NCBI GenBank assembly: GCA_040954595.2
Contig: CM082589.2
Span: 12,152,001-12,216,000, forward strand
DNA from: Balanoglossus misakiensis
Lineage: Eukaryota; Hemichordata
Direction of reading: 5' to 3'
Length of the DNA: 64,000 bases
A model generated the notes under the pieces. The model saw nothing but the letters and a program-made list of their open reading frames with translations. It was not told the DNA's origin and made no database searches. This document shows positions 33,370 to 47,607 of this stretch, piece by piece; within the stretch, counting starts at the first letter, position 1; the number at the start of each line of letters is the position of its first letter. The position numbers and the translations under genes are program-made.

Positions 33370-34487
33370 CATAGACCCTAGAGAAAGAAGGACGAGCAAC
33401 TGCGGCAAAGATCAAAGGGTTTGGGGATTATCTGTATGATGATGTTCTTTTGCATATAATTAACACCCAGGACAGTTGGACAATGACTTCCTTACTTCGG
33501 CACGTGTCGACCCCACCAGTGATGCGAAAACTTGCCACCAAACTGACACTCCTGCATTTCAGCAGCCACTGCGTTTTTTTCTAAAATTCTAAAAGTATTA
33601 CGATGTCTGTGCTAATTATTATGGTCGTCTGTCGGATGAACGGTCATTTCTAGTGCCACAAGCTTCATTTAAAAATTGTAAACAAATCATCCATGCCAAA
33701 TTCCTGTTTAACTTGTGCAGATGTGTTCCATAAATGATTGCTGCGTTCAACCACGTTGCAGTTTTCTCGTCTTCTGCGAGATGTTCTAAGGTGTTTGTGA
33801 TAACTTCACGCAAAACGCGAGACTTTGCGTTAGTTTATACACAGTTTATTTGTAAATTGGATTATTGGGATTTACCTGGAAATAATGTATGCAAAAGAAC
33901 ATCATTTCAAGAAAAAACTGGAGTTGCGCGTCCTTCTTGCATGTCCGACTGGGCACTCATATTTCTTGGTAACGCTGACACTTTTCGTAATAATTTTATG
34001 TTTGCGTGAAGCATTGAAACAAAAATTGTGGTTTAGGGGCATTTTATTTCGCAGTGCGTGAACAATAAAACAGATTTCACGAAAACAATTTATAAACAAA
34101 CTGGCTGGATTTTCATGTGTGCGCTATTGCCGCCAGGCAACCCTCGGTACGGTTAGCTCACAGCCTTGTGAAATACCCGGACTGTTAGACAAAAGATGCT
34201 TGTTTTGGACGCTGTCAGACTCAGAGGTGCCAAATTCCTGTTTAACTTGTGCAGATGTGTTCCATAAATGATTGCTGCGTTCAACCACGTTGCAGTTTTC
34301 TCGTCTTCTGCGAGATGTTCTAAGGTGTTTGTGATAACTTCACGCAAAACGCGAGACTTTGCGTTAGTTTATACACAGTTTATTTGCAAATTGGATTATT
34401 GGGATTTACCTGGAAATAATGTATGCAAAAGAACATCATTTCAAGAAAAAACTGGAGTTGCGCGTCCTTCTTTCTCTAGGGTCCATG
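33370..34487. mobile_element. TIR transposon in EGF4, U3 (1118 bp)
   Basis: The full 534-bp repeat is at 33694-34227 and the partial copy at 34228-34472. The first copy has ttatttgtaaatt, shared only with U4. Confidence 0.82.
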
Positions 34488-35285
34488 GTCAAACAAGTGA
34501 GTATATACTTTCAAGACACCCTGCAAACAAACAAGCAATCTTTATTCCGTAGATCTTTAAGCATATTTATGCATTGTATATTTTGATGTGAAACTTCAAA
34601 TTTTATTGGTCTTGTTGCCAAACTTCTGAAGAAATGAGGATATTGTTTTGAAGGGTATTTTATCAGTAGATAACAAATACCATGGCCCTCCATGCAAATA
34701 CCCACATGGTAAATTAAAACTGTTACAGGTGTATTTGATTTAAGCAATAAAACACCCCCAGCCATGGTATACCACGAGATTTTGACCAGTTCACGACATA
34801 TACGCACGAGCGATAGCGAGTGCGTATATGGAGTTGAACTGGTCAAAATCGAGTGGTATACCATGGCTGGGGGTGTTTTATTGCTATTATATTATGCCAG
34901 TATATTGAAACTTTGCATAAAACATTTTAAAAAGGCATTTTCTTTGACTATGATATATGACTGTGGTATATGGCTAATATATCCTGGTCACGTGTCGTGT
35001 CTCGACCAATCAAATAGCGTGATTTACACCATCAATATACTGGTATAATATAATTCCACATATGGATTACATGTGGGATAATATTGGGTGCTGGCAGTTT
35101 CAGTAAATGAACTGCTCTTAAAAGTTGGGTGTCAGGGCACCCTTGACTTCTTATTGTTCAGTTATACATTTAGGAGGCTCAGTTATAGGAGAACCCGATA
35201 GAACCACAGCTGTAGGAATTAGGGAAATGGTCATACCCTAAAAAACTTATGTCACTACTATTTTTTTTTCATGCCATTGAAACAG

Positions 35286-35402
35286 AACAAACTCCATGTA
35301 GGCCAAGTCCATGCCTGAACAATGGGTGGTGTACTCAGCTGTCTTGTACAACTTATGAGTGTACTTGTCCAGGATGTTTCACCGGCACACACTGCAGCCA
35401 GT
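35286..35402 (+). CDS. EGF5 copy, U3 (Arg to Trp)
   Basis: Codon 35327-35329 is TGG where the other units have CGG, giving NNGWC instead of NNGRC. It is a private C-to-T change, possibly at a methylated CpG. All eight cysteines remain. Confidence 0.8.
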
Positions 35403-35793
35403 GTAAAACTCATTAAAACAAACATTTGTCATGCAGGAACTAACATTTACAATCATGTCTCAATACATTGTCTGTTGGTCATACTTTATATTTTCATCTT
35501 CAGCATCACACCTTGGTCCTTGGGAATCGGTCACCTCAAAAATGATGTACAGCTGAAAGAAAACATGTTTATTTGAAGAAAAAACTGTTGATCGTTCATG
35601 AAAATTTTCCCTACACAAGATACATATACAGAGATTTTCATAGCCCCATAAGTGCGTCCCAGAATGAGCAAGTTGTTTTTGGAAGTGAAGTTCCGTTCAG
35701 TATTTACAGTAATGGTAATGATGATGTTTTCATCAAACAGATTTTGAAAGTAAATATTGCTGAGATAACATTAGGTTGCACTTTTTATTGCAG

Positions 35794-35916
35794 TCCAAGA
35801 TCCAGGCCAGCGAAACAGCTGTCTCAACGGGGCTGTATGTAATGCAGTGGCCAACTCCTGCACGGCATATACCTGTGCCTGTACTGGTTGCTATGAGGGT
35901 AACCGTTGTGAAATAT
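35794..35916 (+). CDS. EGF6 copy, U3 (first Cys is Gly)
   Basis: Carries GGC like U1 and U4. Confidence 0.78.
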
Positions 35917-36494
35917 GTAAGTTTCTGACGTACCGTAAATGACAATCTTTTGGGCACTTTCTCTTCATGGCAATTGAATTGTGTGGTAACTTCTCATTTC
36001 TAAAATTTCCCCAAGAGAAAAGAAAGGAAAAGGAAACAGAAATTTCATTTGTATGTCCGTGCAATTTAGGATAGGCACGAACTTGTGAGGAAGTGTACGA
36101 AGTTGGATGTTTTCATCACTCAAATATACAAGAGTTGCCTCTTGAAGACTAGTGTCTGTAGAGATAATTGTGCATGTGAGGTAATCTCTCCTAAGGTGGT
36201 GCACACCTCTTAGTATTAAGTAAAAGAGACGTCCTTAATTATCCTTACTATTTGGCTTGAAAAATCAATCTTACTAGGTGTTCTGATTAGAGAGGTGTCC
36301 ATAAAGACAGGTTTTACTGTATTACCCAAAATAGAGACATTGTCCCTTCATCATATACTTAATGCGTGTTCTGGGTATGGTTCCAGTATAATGCTTGTGT
36401 CAAAGGATTTTGTTGTGGTGCAGGAATCATCTTTGGTTGAGGTGTAGCCATCTGCATTTCATGTGTTTTAAACTATTTTTTTTTCTGATTGTCA

Positions 36495-36614
36495 TTAACC
36501 CATGTGATCAGAATCCGTGTCAAAATGGAGGCTATTGTTCCAAAACACCAAATTCTTATACTGACTACACCTGTTACTGCCAGTAGTGTTGGACTGGGGC
36601 CATCTGTGCCGTAG
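36495..36614 (+). pseudogene. EGF7 copy, U3 (TAG, no acceptor)
   Basis: Lesions unchanged. Confidence 0.78.
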
Positions 36615-37008
36615 GTGTGTCGAATTACTGTTTTATGACACAGCGTGGTATATAAACCCTCATTTTTGGTATTCTCAATGTGATAGATGGACCCATACAC
36701 CAATAAATGGGGTGGAAGCATTACTAAGTTTCATCCTTTCAAAATTTGCTGATGTAGGGTCAAAATTGAGTGTGAGGTGCATGTTAAAAAGGAAAGCCTT
36801 CTGTATCATGTTGATGGCACATTTTTTTAATTTTTCAAGATTCTTACAGAAAAATCCTAGCAATAGCATCATTATGTTATTTTAAATGTAAAGGTTTGAA
36901 ACAAGGAATGAAGACATTGCTCACATATTTAAACGAAATGAACATCACAAGTACATGTACAAGTTTTTGACAAGCAGGTAATTGATACTTTCCTTTTTGT
37001 TTTGGCAG

Positions 37009-37128
37009 CCATTGATCAGTTATACCCTATGCCTTGTCAAAATGGTGGCACATGCGTTGCGTGAGACGGCTGTTTCCTGTTTGACTGTATGTGTACCGAA
37101 TGCTTCACTGGTGCCACATGTACAATGC
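37009..37128 (+). pseudogene. EGF8 copy, U3 (TGA)
   Basis: Lesion unchanged. Confidence 0.8.
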
Positions 37129-37423
37129 GTAAGTACTAACCAATATTATTTTATTCAATGCAAAACACTTGTTATATATTATATAATATAAGTACGGTAC
37201 ACATATTAAAGCCCTGGTAACTCAAACTTTGGGCTAGCTTAATGTTATCACTATTTTTGTTTTCGGTTGCAACTGTGGTTTCTTGTCACACTCTAAAGGA
37301 TTTCACAGCATTTGGTTTTTCAAAACAGCCCTTTGGTTGTTGTCATGTATACATGTACATGACTGTGGAGTGTAGTTTGTAGATTCTGTAATTTTGACAA
37401 TATCTTGACTGCACATCCCACAG

Positions 37424-37546
37424 CTGTCAACCAGTGTCAACCCATCCAGTGTCGGAATGGTGGAAACTGTGTGCTGACGCCCAATTGGTGTACTGAATTC
37501 ACATGCTCCTGTACAAGCTGTTACTCCGGCGATTTATGTCAGACAT
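37424..37546 (+). CDS. EGF9 copy, U3 (intact)
   Basis: Module unchanged. Confidence 0.82.
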
Positions 37547-37930
37547 GTGAGTGATTTTAAATTTCAGATGAAGAGGAACATAATAACATAACACATAATC
37601 GGCTTGCAGTTGGTTTCTTCCAACCTGTATCAAACAGTGAATAACGACACAATTTTGGGGAAATTTATTAAGAATGTGTGTGCCATAAAAGGGGATTGTG
37701 TATTTGACCAAATAACAACCTGCACCGTATGGTACACTAAGACACTATTACACCTGTGTCAAAATTTCATTACGTTTCTTTTGTTGAACATGGAAGAAAT
37801 TTGTCACAGTGATGTTCTGTTGACCAACTGAGATTTTTACCACTCAACCCTGACTGCACAAATCTGTTTAAAGTATATGTAGTAAATATTAACTGTACAC
37901 AATTTATATCACTTTCTCTTCTGTGCACAG

Positions 37931-38047
37931 ATTTGAATCCGTGTCAGCCCAACCCTTGTCTAAACAGTGGATTCTGCCAGCAAGTGTCCTGCACCGAGTT
38001 CAGATGCCAGAGTCCACGCTGTTTCATCGGAACCACGTGCGCTGAAC
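37931..38047 (+). CDS. EGF10 copy, U3 (one Cys lost)
   Basis: CQS motif shared. Confidence 0.78.
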
Positions 38048-38494
38048 GTAAGCAAACCAGTGTCAGATTTCCCGCACAAAGTAGAAATCGCTGGGCTTTG
38101 TCATTGATATTGTCTCAATAAAGTTGCCTGTGATTGTGCAGCTAACCAAGAGACTTATATGCACTACGGTAGCCATGATGAATACTTTCATTGACTCAAA
38201 TGCTCATCAGTGTAGATGTTGCTATTTTTCCAACCGTAAATTGAAACATCAGAAAGTTATGACATCAACTACCCCCACCCCCACCCCACCCACCCCCAAC
38301 TAGTAAATATTATAAGATTCAGTAATTATGATAAAGATGGTAGCACCAAGCTTGGATCAAGTGGTCTTCATTATCCTTCACACATGAACATGATCACACG
38401 GATGTGCAATCTTCTGACAGTCTGCTACAGATTTCACTTCCCACTCAAGTGTGTAAGACCCTAATGTGATACTTTTCATTTCTCTCACCCTTAG

Positions 38495-38617
38495 CGATCA
38501 ACCAGTGTCTTCTAAACCCATGTCTGAATAACGGAGTGTATCAGCCACTTCAAGGCTCCTGCTCAATCTACACCTGCAACTGTCCAACCTGCTACACTGG
38601 GCAAACATGTGTTACAT
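38495..38617 (+). CDS. EGF11 copy, U3 (Cys to Tyr)
   Basis: Same as U2, including the stronger acceptor tract. Confidence 0.78.
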
Positions 38618-40556
38618 GTAAGTCACAAGTTTTTAGGTCCCATTGGTATGTACCATGGGAACTTATGGGATTGGTTACGTCTGTATGTATGGATGGATGG
38701 ATGGATGTATGTCTGTATGTCCGTCCACATGAAAAACTTGAAAACCGCAGCGCGTTTGACCTCGATATTTGGCGTGTAGATGCAGGCAGGGCTGTAGATG
38801 GGAGTTTGTTCAAATGAAGATGTCATTGCCAAAAATATGCAAATTAGCTGGGAAAATGTGAAATTGGTCAAAACTCAAAAACTGGACAACCACTGGTCAT
38901 ATTGATTTGAAAAATGGTATGCATGTACCTTATATCAACCTCATACAACCCTGTATGTTTTGAGCTAATATTATCGATTTCCTATTTTTTTTGCATTTTT
39001 TTGTATTTTTCCATGTTATTGGTAAAAGTCTTTGAAATTTAGTATGAAGCCTCCTAATGTTGTCTAAGTAACCATAGTTTTGTTCAAATTGTTGCAAAAT
39101 TTGCATATCTATAATTTTGAGCATTATTTGCCATTTTTGGTCAAAAAATGTTTTTCTTTAAAACCTCATGCCAGATTGCTTTGCAATTTGGTAGGCATGT
39201 TCGTAGGGGTAACCTAAATAATATGTTGTAAAAAATGTGATATTTGCATAAATGTGTTATCGGGGAAACTTTTGCAATTTTTGTCAAAAATTGTTTTCAC
39301 TGAAACCGCTTGTCCTATTGCATTGAACTTAGGCAGCATGTTCCTTGTAGTGATTGAAGTAAGATATTGTACAATTTTGGTGATATTTTCATATTTGTGT
39401 TTTTGCCACTTTTGAACAAATATTTTCTGTGAAACTGCTTGTTGGATTGCTTTGAAATTAGTTTTTTCTCTGATTGCTTTGAAATTTAGGATATAATTTC
39501 ATAACACATACCTGTATATGTGCAACTTTTATTCAATTCTGAGATCAGAAAGATTAAATATTTAGCGAGTTTTTTTGGTAAGTTTCTTTGTTTTTGGTTA
39601 GCAAATCTTCTCCTAAACAAATTGTCCAGTTGTTTTTAAAGTTACTATTTACAAGGAGTTGTTACCTCGAACAAAGACATGTTTACATAACTTAAATAGG
39701 CCAGCTGTTACAGAGACCACCAGCTATCACATTTTAATTACCAGTGGCAGGTCAGTGTGTGTCTGTTCCAGGGCTGACTGAAAGAAGTTGCTTCGCATAT
39801 GTGTTTGTGTACAGACAATTTTTGGTCAATTTCTTTTTCTAGCACCACTTGTAAGACTGCCATGACACATGACAGTTTATTGGGCATGTTCCTTGTTAAT
39901 GTTTTTACATTGCATATTTCTATATGGTCAGATCATAAGTGCTTGCAAATGTCACCTGTAATTTTTATTCTGCTGTGTCACTGTTTCCGCATAATCCTCA
40001 AATGTCATCAGATCTCCGAATGTGATGAAAACAGTGTGTTTTGAGTGGGTTTTTTTAATGACCTTTTGGGTTAAAAGTGGCAAAAATGGCAATTTTGTCT
40101 TCAAAGGGGTCAATAAGACTGACTTTTTTGGAATCAGCACCATTTTTTACATTGAATGGACTAGTCTGCTCAAACTTTCCTTACCAAAAATTCTGTTTAA
40201 TCTTCTGTAACATGTATACTAGTGTACATGTAGCTGCCTGATAGTTTGCCCTGTGTGTGTAATTGCTGAGTGACATAACGCATTCTGTGATTGATGCAGT
40301 CACGTAACCACCAATCGAACGATTGTTATAAGGAGAACTGCACGACCTTTAACCGCATTAGCATACCTGATTTTTAGGGCTCGATATTACCTCTGAGGAC
40401 GCAATATTTAAGTTGAAGTTTTTTTATTTTGTCATATTAGAGCAAGAAGACTTGTCTTTTATGTAAAAGAAATAGACCCTAATATACAGAGTGCATTTTG
40501 AAACGATAGGCAGTTCCGGCCCATAGCCTAATTCTTCATTTTTCTGTCATGCGTAG

Positions 40557-40672
40557 GAATTGATTAGTGCTAACAACCCATGTCAAAATGGCAGCACTTG
40601 CCAACCCTAACCTCGTGTGTGGCATTGACGTGCACCTGCCAAGGATGCTTTACTTGGAGCGCTGTGAAAATT
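40557..40672 (+). pseudogene. EGF12 copy, U3 (decayed)
   Basis: Carries the tacttggagc variant shared with U4. Confidence 0.7.
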
Positions 40673-41068
40673 GTCAGTCAGTTTCTTTTGTCAAATTAAT
40701 CAATATGTGTGGGACTGCTATACATGTATATAAAACAGAATACTGCGATGGAAAATTCTATAACTTAATGTTTCAGTGGATATATGACTTAAAGTTAGCA
40801 GTATGCAGTGAATTCAACAGAAAGTGTAATTTCCTCTTGTGTGAGCTCTGTGCGACTGTGCCAATGAAAATCTCACCACAAACAAAAATGACAGGTATAC
40901 ACTGTATATTAGCAGCTTTGTCTCTGTAATAGCCATAGTGTTTTGAAGTTGAAAACTTGCAAAGTGTGCAGTTTTATTCACACTACAAAGGAAACATTGT
41001 TGAAACGGATTATCTGTGTACATTGTCAAACTGTACACTTGTCGCGAGATTTATTCTCAATTATATTA

Positions 41069-41500
41069 CTAGTATATCATGCTACCGTCTGCAACTCTGA
41101 TTGGACGAGAGCTAAATCCAGCGATGCTAAAATACTCAATAATGCACTGCTGGCAGTGGTAAAACGGGCTTTCTGTTTGCCACATGGGTTTGTTCTTTAG
41201 GTTGTTGTATGTGTTTACACCCATCATGTTTATTGTAGAACCAGGGTCGATCAGTGAGGCAACTGCTGTTTGTTCTATCTGCACTGTTACTCGAGGCCTC
41301 CTGCCATTTGATTGTTGTACAGTGAAGCAGTATTCATCTCCCGAGCTGTCTTCCACTTTATGCACAGCTTTGACAGTTTTATCCTTGTCTACCCTATTTG
41401 CCTTGCCTTTTGAATGGTAGCATTTGGCTAAATGGTTAGGTTTGCCACACTTCCTGCATGACTTGCCTTTAGCTGGACATACTGAGTCATGTGGTACCAT
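41069..41500 (-). pseudogene. Gag/protease relic, U3
   Basis: Protein identical to U1 and U2. Confidence 0.75.
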
Positions 41501-42816
41501 TATTAAAATAGGGGCCAGTCATCAAAACGTAAGTGAGCCAAAAAACTACAGGTCAGATAAATTGTTTTCTCGTAAATTCAACATTAGAATCAAATTTGGC
41601 GTTGGAAACAAACGGCGGGTCGCCAGTTCCTGGTCTGGAGGCTGGTAGAGTCACGTCTTGAAGACTGGCCCCTATTTTAATAATGGCATTGTCATGACCG
41701 GCCAACCTTTGACCTCGGAGACCACAATGTAGAGCTATCGATCAGCTTTTCGCGTTTCAATCAAACATTGCAATCACGGGCTAAAATCACTAACTAGTTG
41801 ATACCTTTTTCGGTGTTTCATCTAACCTTTGAAAGGAGTATAATAAAAATGAAATGACCGCACGTAATGTGCATTTCTTGTTCACGTGTGGGGACTATAT
41901 GTGTGCGTAATGATCCAAATGCAAGGGGTCGTGTGAACAGGCCTTAAATAATGAGTTTGCGTTAAATAATGAGTTTGCGTTAAATAATAAGTTGACAAAC
42001 GGCGCGAGTGCATTTTTTCATGGTTTAGAAATCACTTATTTATATATAATTCATTATATAATGTAAATCACTCATGATATATATATAATAGACTTGCACT
42101 TAAATTATTTATAAATCACTCATGATATATATATAATACACTTAAATTTTTTTTATTTATAAATAATTAATTATATATAAATAATTATGTACATCACTCA
42201 TGATATATATATAATAGACTGACACTGACATTGTTTATAAATAATTTATTATATATAAATAAAAGAGCATAAAATACATTTTATGTATATAATTGAATCG
42301 ACTTGAAATTATTTATAAATAAATTGTCAGGACTTAAATGGTTTGCAAATCTATAATTACATACATATAAGTATGTTAAATAACGACTTTTGAACAAATA
42401 ATTTAGCTAAATAATAAGTTAACACATGGCACCCCATACAAACATTACGTCCAGTCCAAATATTCTGCCAATTTTACATCCAATGCATTCAAATAGTGGA
42501 CTGCTTCGCTTTCATCCAGTTTTCATGTGCATCGTATAAGTAGACTTTTGTTTTGTCCCGTCTTTTCACCGAATTTGCTCTTTTCCAAATCTCCGACACA
42601 GACTATGATCGTCACATTCTTGTCTGTTGTTAGAACAGCACACTGCCATATGGCATTGACTGTATACAGTTTCTGTTACCAATATCTCTGGTTTGGCATT
42701 TTCCTGTCCTCAATCTTTTGCCAGGGATTTTTGTGTCCCCAACCCGCGTGAGAATCCCACGTCTTTGAAGGTATGACTGTGACTATAAGATTCTATAAAT
42801 CTCTGTTTATTTTCAG

Positions 42817-42947
42817 CACAAACATCATGTGCTGATTGCCCAGCTGGTAACCAATGTCCAAATGGTAACACTGTGATTTTATGCTCGGCTGGTTATTACA
42901 GTTCGGCCTTGGACAAAGGATGTCTCGCTGTACCTCTTGCATAACAG
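42817..42947 (+). pseudogene. GCC1 copy, U3 (frameshift)
   Basis: Lesion unchanged. Confidence 0.72.
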
Positions 42948-43201
42948 GTAAACTTCTACCCACCAACCTTTATTTCCAACATCAAACATTAGGTCAGGTA
43001 ATTTACTAACTGAAAAATAGGATGGGAACATTTTCCATTTCTGTATTTAAAATTTACTGATATAATATATGAATGAAAAAATGACAATTTTTCCAAATTT
43101 GAATAGACCTCTATTTATGAAAATAATTAAAATTTGCGCCAATTTTTTACAGTGGTATTCAAAGGTTAACTTGGTGTGTATATTCTTTGTTTGATTTACA
43201 G

Positions 43202-43335
43202 ATCAGCCGGTGCTGAACAGTGTACTATTTGTGAGCAAGGGTACGCCTGCACAGATCCCAGTGCATCGCAATTCAAGTGTACCAAGGGTTACGTGTCATT
43301 GGCTGGTGCAACAAACTGTACCAGATGTACAAATG
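43202..43335 (+). CDS. GCC2 copy, U3 (open)
   Basis: Module unchanged. The downstream duplication reads caagtcattgc and tatgtatgtg, shared with U4 only. Confidence 0.7.
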
Positions 43336-43718
43336 GTAAGATTGTGGTACTTGTTCAGTTTGCTGTGTGATGAAACTGAGTGGTATGTGTGTATGCATGT
43401 ATGTGTTTACAACAGATTTTCAAGTCATTGCGACTGGGGTTATGTATGTGTGTGTATGTATGTATGTATGTGTTTACAACAGATTATCAACTCAGTGCGA
43501 AATCTTGCGAGACCCGGTTAGCCATGTGAGATCTCGCAGAGTCTTATGATATTCAGAAAATGGTTGATTAGAAATGACGTTTAATGTCCTCCAAAGAATT
43601 TTCTACATGCCCGTATACTTGTCTCAGAATTATGAAGTGAATCATCTCAAGTAATTTGTTATTTTAAATGACACTGTATCACAAATACTTCACTAAAAAC
43701 CTCATTTTCTTTAATCAG

Positions 43719-43916
43719 ATGAAATAAGTGAGGAGCCTGCACGCACATCCCGTCTTCTGTGCCCTGCTGGACAATCGTGTTCAGATCCAATGTAAGATCC
43801 GCTTGACTGTGGCAATGGTGAATATGCTATGGAAGGCGACGGCACATGCACGCCTTGTCCAGCAGGATCCAAGTGTCCAACCATGTCACCCGTAGTTGAT
43901 TGTTCAACAGTTACTG
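43719..43916 (+). pseudogene. GCC3 copy, U3 (TAA)
   Basis: Lesion unchanged. Confidence 0.78.
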
Positions 43917-44141
43917 GTAAGTTGGGCTGCAAATTACTCTTATGACTTCCCTGTGTTATAGCATGACATACACAGAAAATTAAACTGTTATGCTCATTGG
44001 AGTTGATATTGTGATGCACTTTGAAAAACACAATGATTCCACTGAAGAGGTATTGTACAGTAACACCTGTGATTACGGACATCTCTCTAATAAGGGATCG
44101 TTGGACCAAACCAATCGTTCTTTGAATTTTTTCTGTGATAG

Positions 44142-44238
44142 GTTCATACTCGCTAGGTTCGGCCAAGTCCTTCTGGTTATGAATGCACAACTACAAATGT
44201 CACACAGTGCGCTACAGGGAAGTAAAGTGTTGAAGGAG
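44142..44238 (+). pseudogene. GCC4 copy, U3 (TAA)
   Basis: Lesion unchanged. Confidence 0.7.
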
Positions 44239-45176
44239 GTAAGTCTTGAAATCTCTTTTCTTCTGGTCTCGATTTGAACATGGTTCCACAAGTTGTTTAC
44301 ATCACTTGTAGTTTTACATATTTTTTTAGTTCAACAGCTATGCTATACATGGTGTCCTGAGAAGTCGACCAGTATGAGAAGTCGGTATCGGCCAGTACGA
44401 GAAGTCGGCCTGTGGGAGAGAACCCTGGTACTTTGTGTTATATATAACTGTTTCACTACGAAATGTTTCCTTGATGTACAGGAGCTGAGATATTTGTACA
44501 AATAGCCGATGAATTTTAAAACTGTCTGTTCACTTTTCATGTACGTCACCGGGGTACGTCAACATCAGTCACCTGCACTTCTTGAGCTGCGCCAGTAGTC
44601 TGTTCCTTGTCACGTTTGTTTGTTTGTTTGTTTGGTGTTGTCTCAGAAAGTATGAATATACACATACATCTTCTATGTATTTTAGTAGGCTTTGAAACAA
44701 CTCCCTTTAATCAGAAATGTCACAGGAATTTGGCGAACAACCTAAGCTCCTTACGCGGATACGGGGATGGGGAACTGGTACGGATGCCAGACGCCATTAT
44801 TTGAAATGACGCCATTGTGTTGTCAAGAATTTGGGAAATCCGTCCAAATGAAAATATTTAGTGCAATTATATTTTATTAAGTGTTGTTATAAGTAATCTG
44901 GGTCATCACTGCACTATTCGGGTACAAGTTCAACAACTGGCCGACTTCTCATACGCGCGTAGTGGCTGACTTCTAATCTGGCCGACTTCTCATGTATTCC
45001 TATACATTAGTGAAAATTGGGGAAACTGGTGTTTTCAGACAACTTATGAAGTCCCTTTCGCAATATTAACTCTAAAACAGCGGGTGATATTCCTTTTAAA
45101 ATTTAACCAAATAAGCATACTTGAACTCTGTCATATCGGCAAAACACTCACTACACAAGCTGCTGTTATTCTACAG

Positions 45177-45393
45177 ACATGACATGTGCTGATTGCGGCG
45201 TAGGTAACTACTGTCCAGATGGGTCAGACAGCCCCATTCCTTGTCCATCAAGTTATTATGCTGACACAGCCACAGAAGTATCCTGTACCCCTTGCGATCC
45301 AGGCTGTCAGTGTGCAGCAACATCACCCACTTGCCTGCACATCAAGAACCTACTCTCTGGGACCATCAACAACATGTACTCCCCTTCTACCAG
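45177..45393 (+). CDS. GCC5 copy at the U3/U4 join (open)
   Basis: Complete exon, unchanged. Confidence 0.75.
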
Positions 45394-46213
45394 GTTTGTA
45401 GTCGTCTTAGTCGTAAAAACATATTTAAGGTGTTGGGCACCTCGAAATAAAGGGTCGTCTGATCATGTTAAAATTAATACTGATGATACTATGACTTCTA
45501 AACATTTAATCTATGGAATAAAAATTGGGGGTCAACCATCTAGAGTTTTGAAAAAGCGCCCTTTATCTAGCACCTCTTTCAGATTTTGCCAGGCTCGTAG
45601 ATTTTTGTAAAATGGCCTCAAAAATAAGAATTTTGGAAGGTTTGTCATATTTTTTCACCATTGTAGAATCTAAATGTTCTGAATTATTTTATTTTTAGCA
45701 ATTTTGAGATTGCTTCATGTTCAGTATGATAATCGCATGTCAATACAACTGTTACATTAAAGGAAAAGTTCAAATCCGCCTAAAACCACATTGCATTGGT
45801 ACCTAGTTAAGTTGTCCTCACTTCTGACGCAAAATTTTGATGTGCAATGCACGTGTCTGTGAAATTGACGAATAAAAAAATTGTATACCAGTGCAAAATT
45901 AAAAACTCCCTGTGCAGCCTTCTTGGCAACTGCATGCTGGGAAAAGTACTCGGATGATGACGAAAAAGTTTCGGGGTTCCGGGTAGTGCTACCCCGGAAT
46001 ACAATGTTGGGTGCAGACTCCAACTATGGAAAAGAGATGCAGAATGTCATGTGATATAGTAGTGAAAACAAATACACGTTGGTTCACGTATTTCAGCTCT
46101 CAGCAATCAGGGTGCATTAAAAGGCCTTGATTGGTGTGATATTCACAATTGATGATTATAAATACTTACAGTTGTATACTGTTTTATTTTGTAAATATTG
46201 TGTACATTTGCAG

Positions 46214-46343
46214 CAATGAATCCGTGCGAACACAAACCTTAACCCATGCCGGAATGCTGGTACTTGCCAAGCAATCCAGGGATCTTGTACAGGCGTCACA
46301 TGTCTATGTGCTGGCTGCTACCTGGGCTTCACATGTGAAACAC
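46214..46343 (+). pseudogene. EGF1 copy, U4 (frameshift)
   Basis: Extra T kept. Confidence 0.8.
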
Positions 46344-46576
46344 GTGAGTACAGTACTTTGTCATTTATTAAAAAATCTAAGTGCTGAGGTACATTGTAGT
46401 AATAATAGCAGGTGTAGTCATTATCATCATCATCATCATCATCTTTAAGTCAGTCATATGATCGGTAATAAAAACAGTAAAATCACCAGTATAAAAACAT
46501 AACAGAGAAATAATGAACGTGTACTGGTGTTACCATAGGTAACTGTTGTATAAAATTTTGAATTCCTGTCTTCCAG

Positions 46577-46699
46577 TTCCTAATCCATGCTTCACTAGTC
46601 CTTGTCTCAATGGAGGTACCTGCCAACAACAGGCAAATTCTTGTACTGCCACCATTGGCATGTGCACAGAGTGTTACTAGGGAAACAGGTGTGAGACAA
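46577..46699 (+). pseudogene. EGF2 copy, U4 (TAG)
   Basis: Stop kept. Confidence 0.8.
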
Positions 46700-46793
46700 G
46701 TAAGTTTGAATCTATAGCAGTTAATAATGATAATTATCATTTTTTTTTATTATGATTTATACTTCACTGATGTTGTACAAACACAAAAATAGA

Positions 46794-47277
46794 AATAATA
46801 ATAATAATAATAATAATTTATTTGTATAGCGTCAGTATCCACAAAAAATGTGATCAATGACGCTTAAAGCAAAAGTACAATACAACACAACAAATGGCTA
46901 AAAAACAGATTTAAAAAGTAAAGTTTTAACATTTGATTTAAAAACAGATAAGTCTGGTGCCTGGCGAATGGTGAGTGGAAGATTATTCCAAAGAATTGGA
47001 GCAGCAACAGTAAAAGCACGATCACCATAACTCTTGGTGCGTGATCGAACAGGGCAGAGTTTGAACTGATCAGCTGACCTCAAATTGCGACACGGAACAT
47101 ATAGATTAGTCATGCTAGAAAGATAGATTGGACCAAGTTTATGAATGGATTTAAAAATGAGAACTAACATCTTAAAAACAATACGCTCTGTAACAGGTAG
47201 CCAGTGCAACTGATACAAAATTGGAGTGATGTGACAGGTGATTTTTGAACGAGTAACAATTAGAAAGGGACAGCAGC
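46794..47277 (-). mobile_element. LINE 3' relic, U4
   Basis: The reverse transcriptase end is at 46898-47218. A private A-to-T change lies just outside the tail near 46760. Confidence 0.85.
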
Positions 47278-47484
47278 TTAGCTCTATTCCTTTTCCAAAG
47301 TGTTTGTTCTTTTAAACTACCTGTTTTTTATTTATTCTGATTATGCTAATATGCTAATTTGTCGGTTTGTCACATCACAATTTTTGTAGGAAACTCACCC
47401 CTGGGAATTTTTTTCAGCCACTGACATACATTCATAATCACATGACATTGATGATCATGGAAAATTTGACCCTTTTCCTTGTAG

Positions 47485-47607
47485 GACTCAACCAGTGTCC
47501 ACCAAATCCGTGCCAGAATGGTGGCTTCTGTCAACCGGCTCGAAATTCCTGCTTTGATCTCACCTGCATATGTACTGGTTGCTACAAAGGTGATAGGTGT
47601 GAGATAT
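47485..47607 (+). CDS. EGF3 copy, U4 (intact)
   Basis: Module unchanged. Confidence 0.82.

Larger units (their letters stand above)
30332..45239 (+). repeat. Tandem unit U3 (14.9 kb)
   Basis: Third copy, 14,908 bases. Private variants include ttgtcaatttt near 32455 (others ttgtcggttt), an A in agtaaacagg near 33044, and an Arg-to-Trp codon in EGF5. It shares several variants only with U4. Confidence 0.97.
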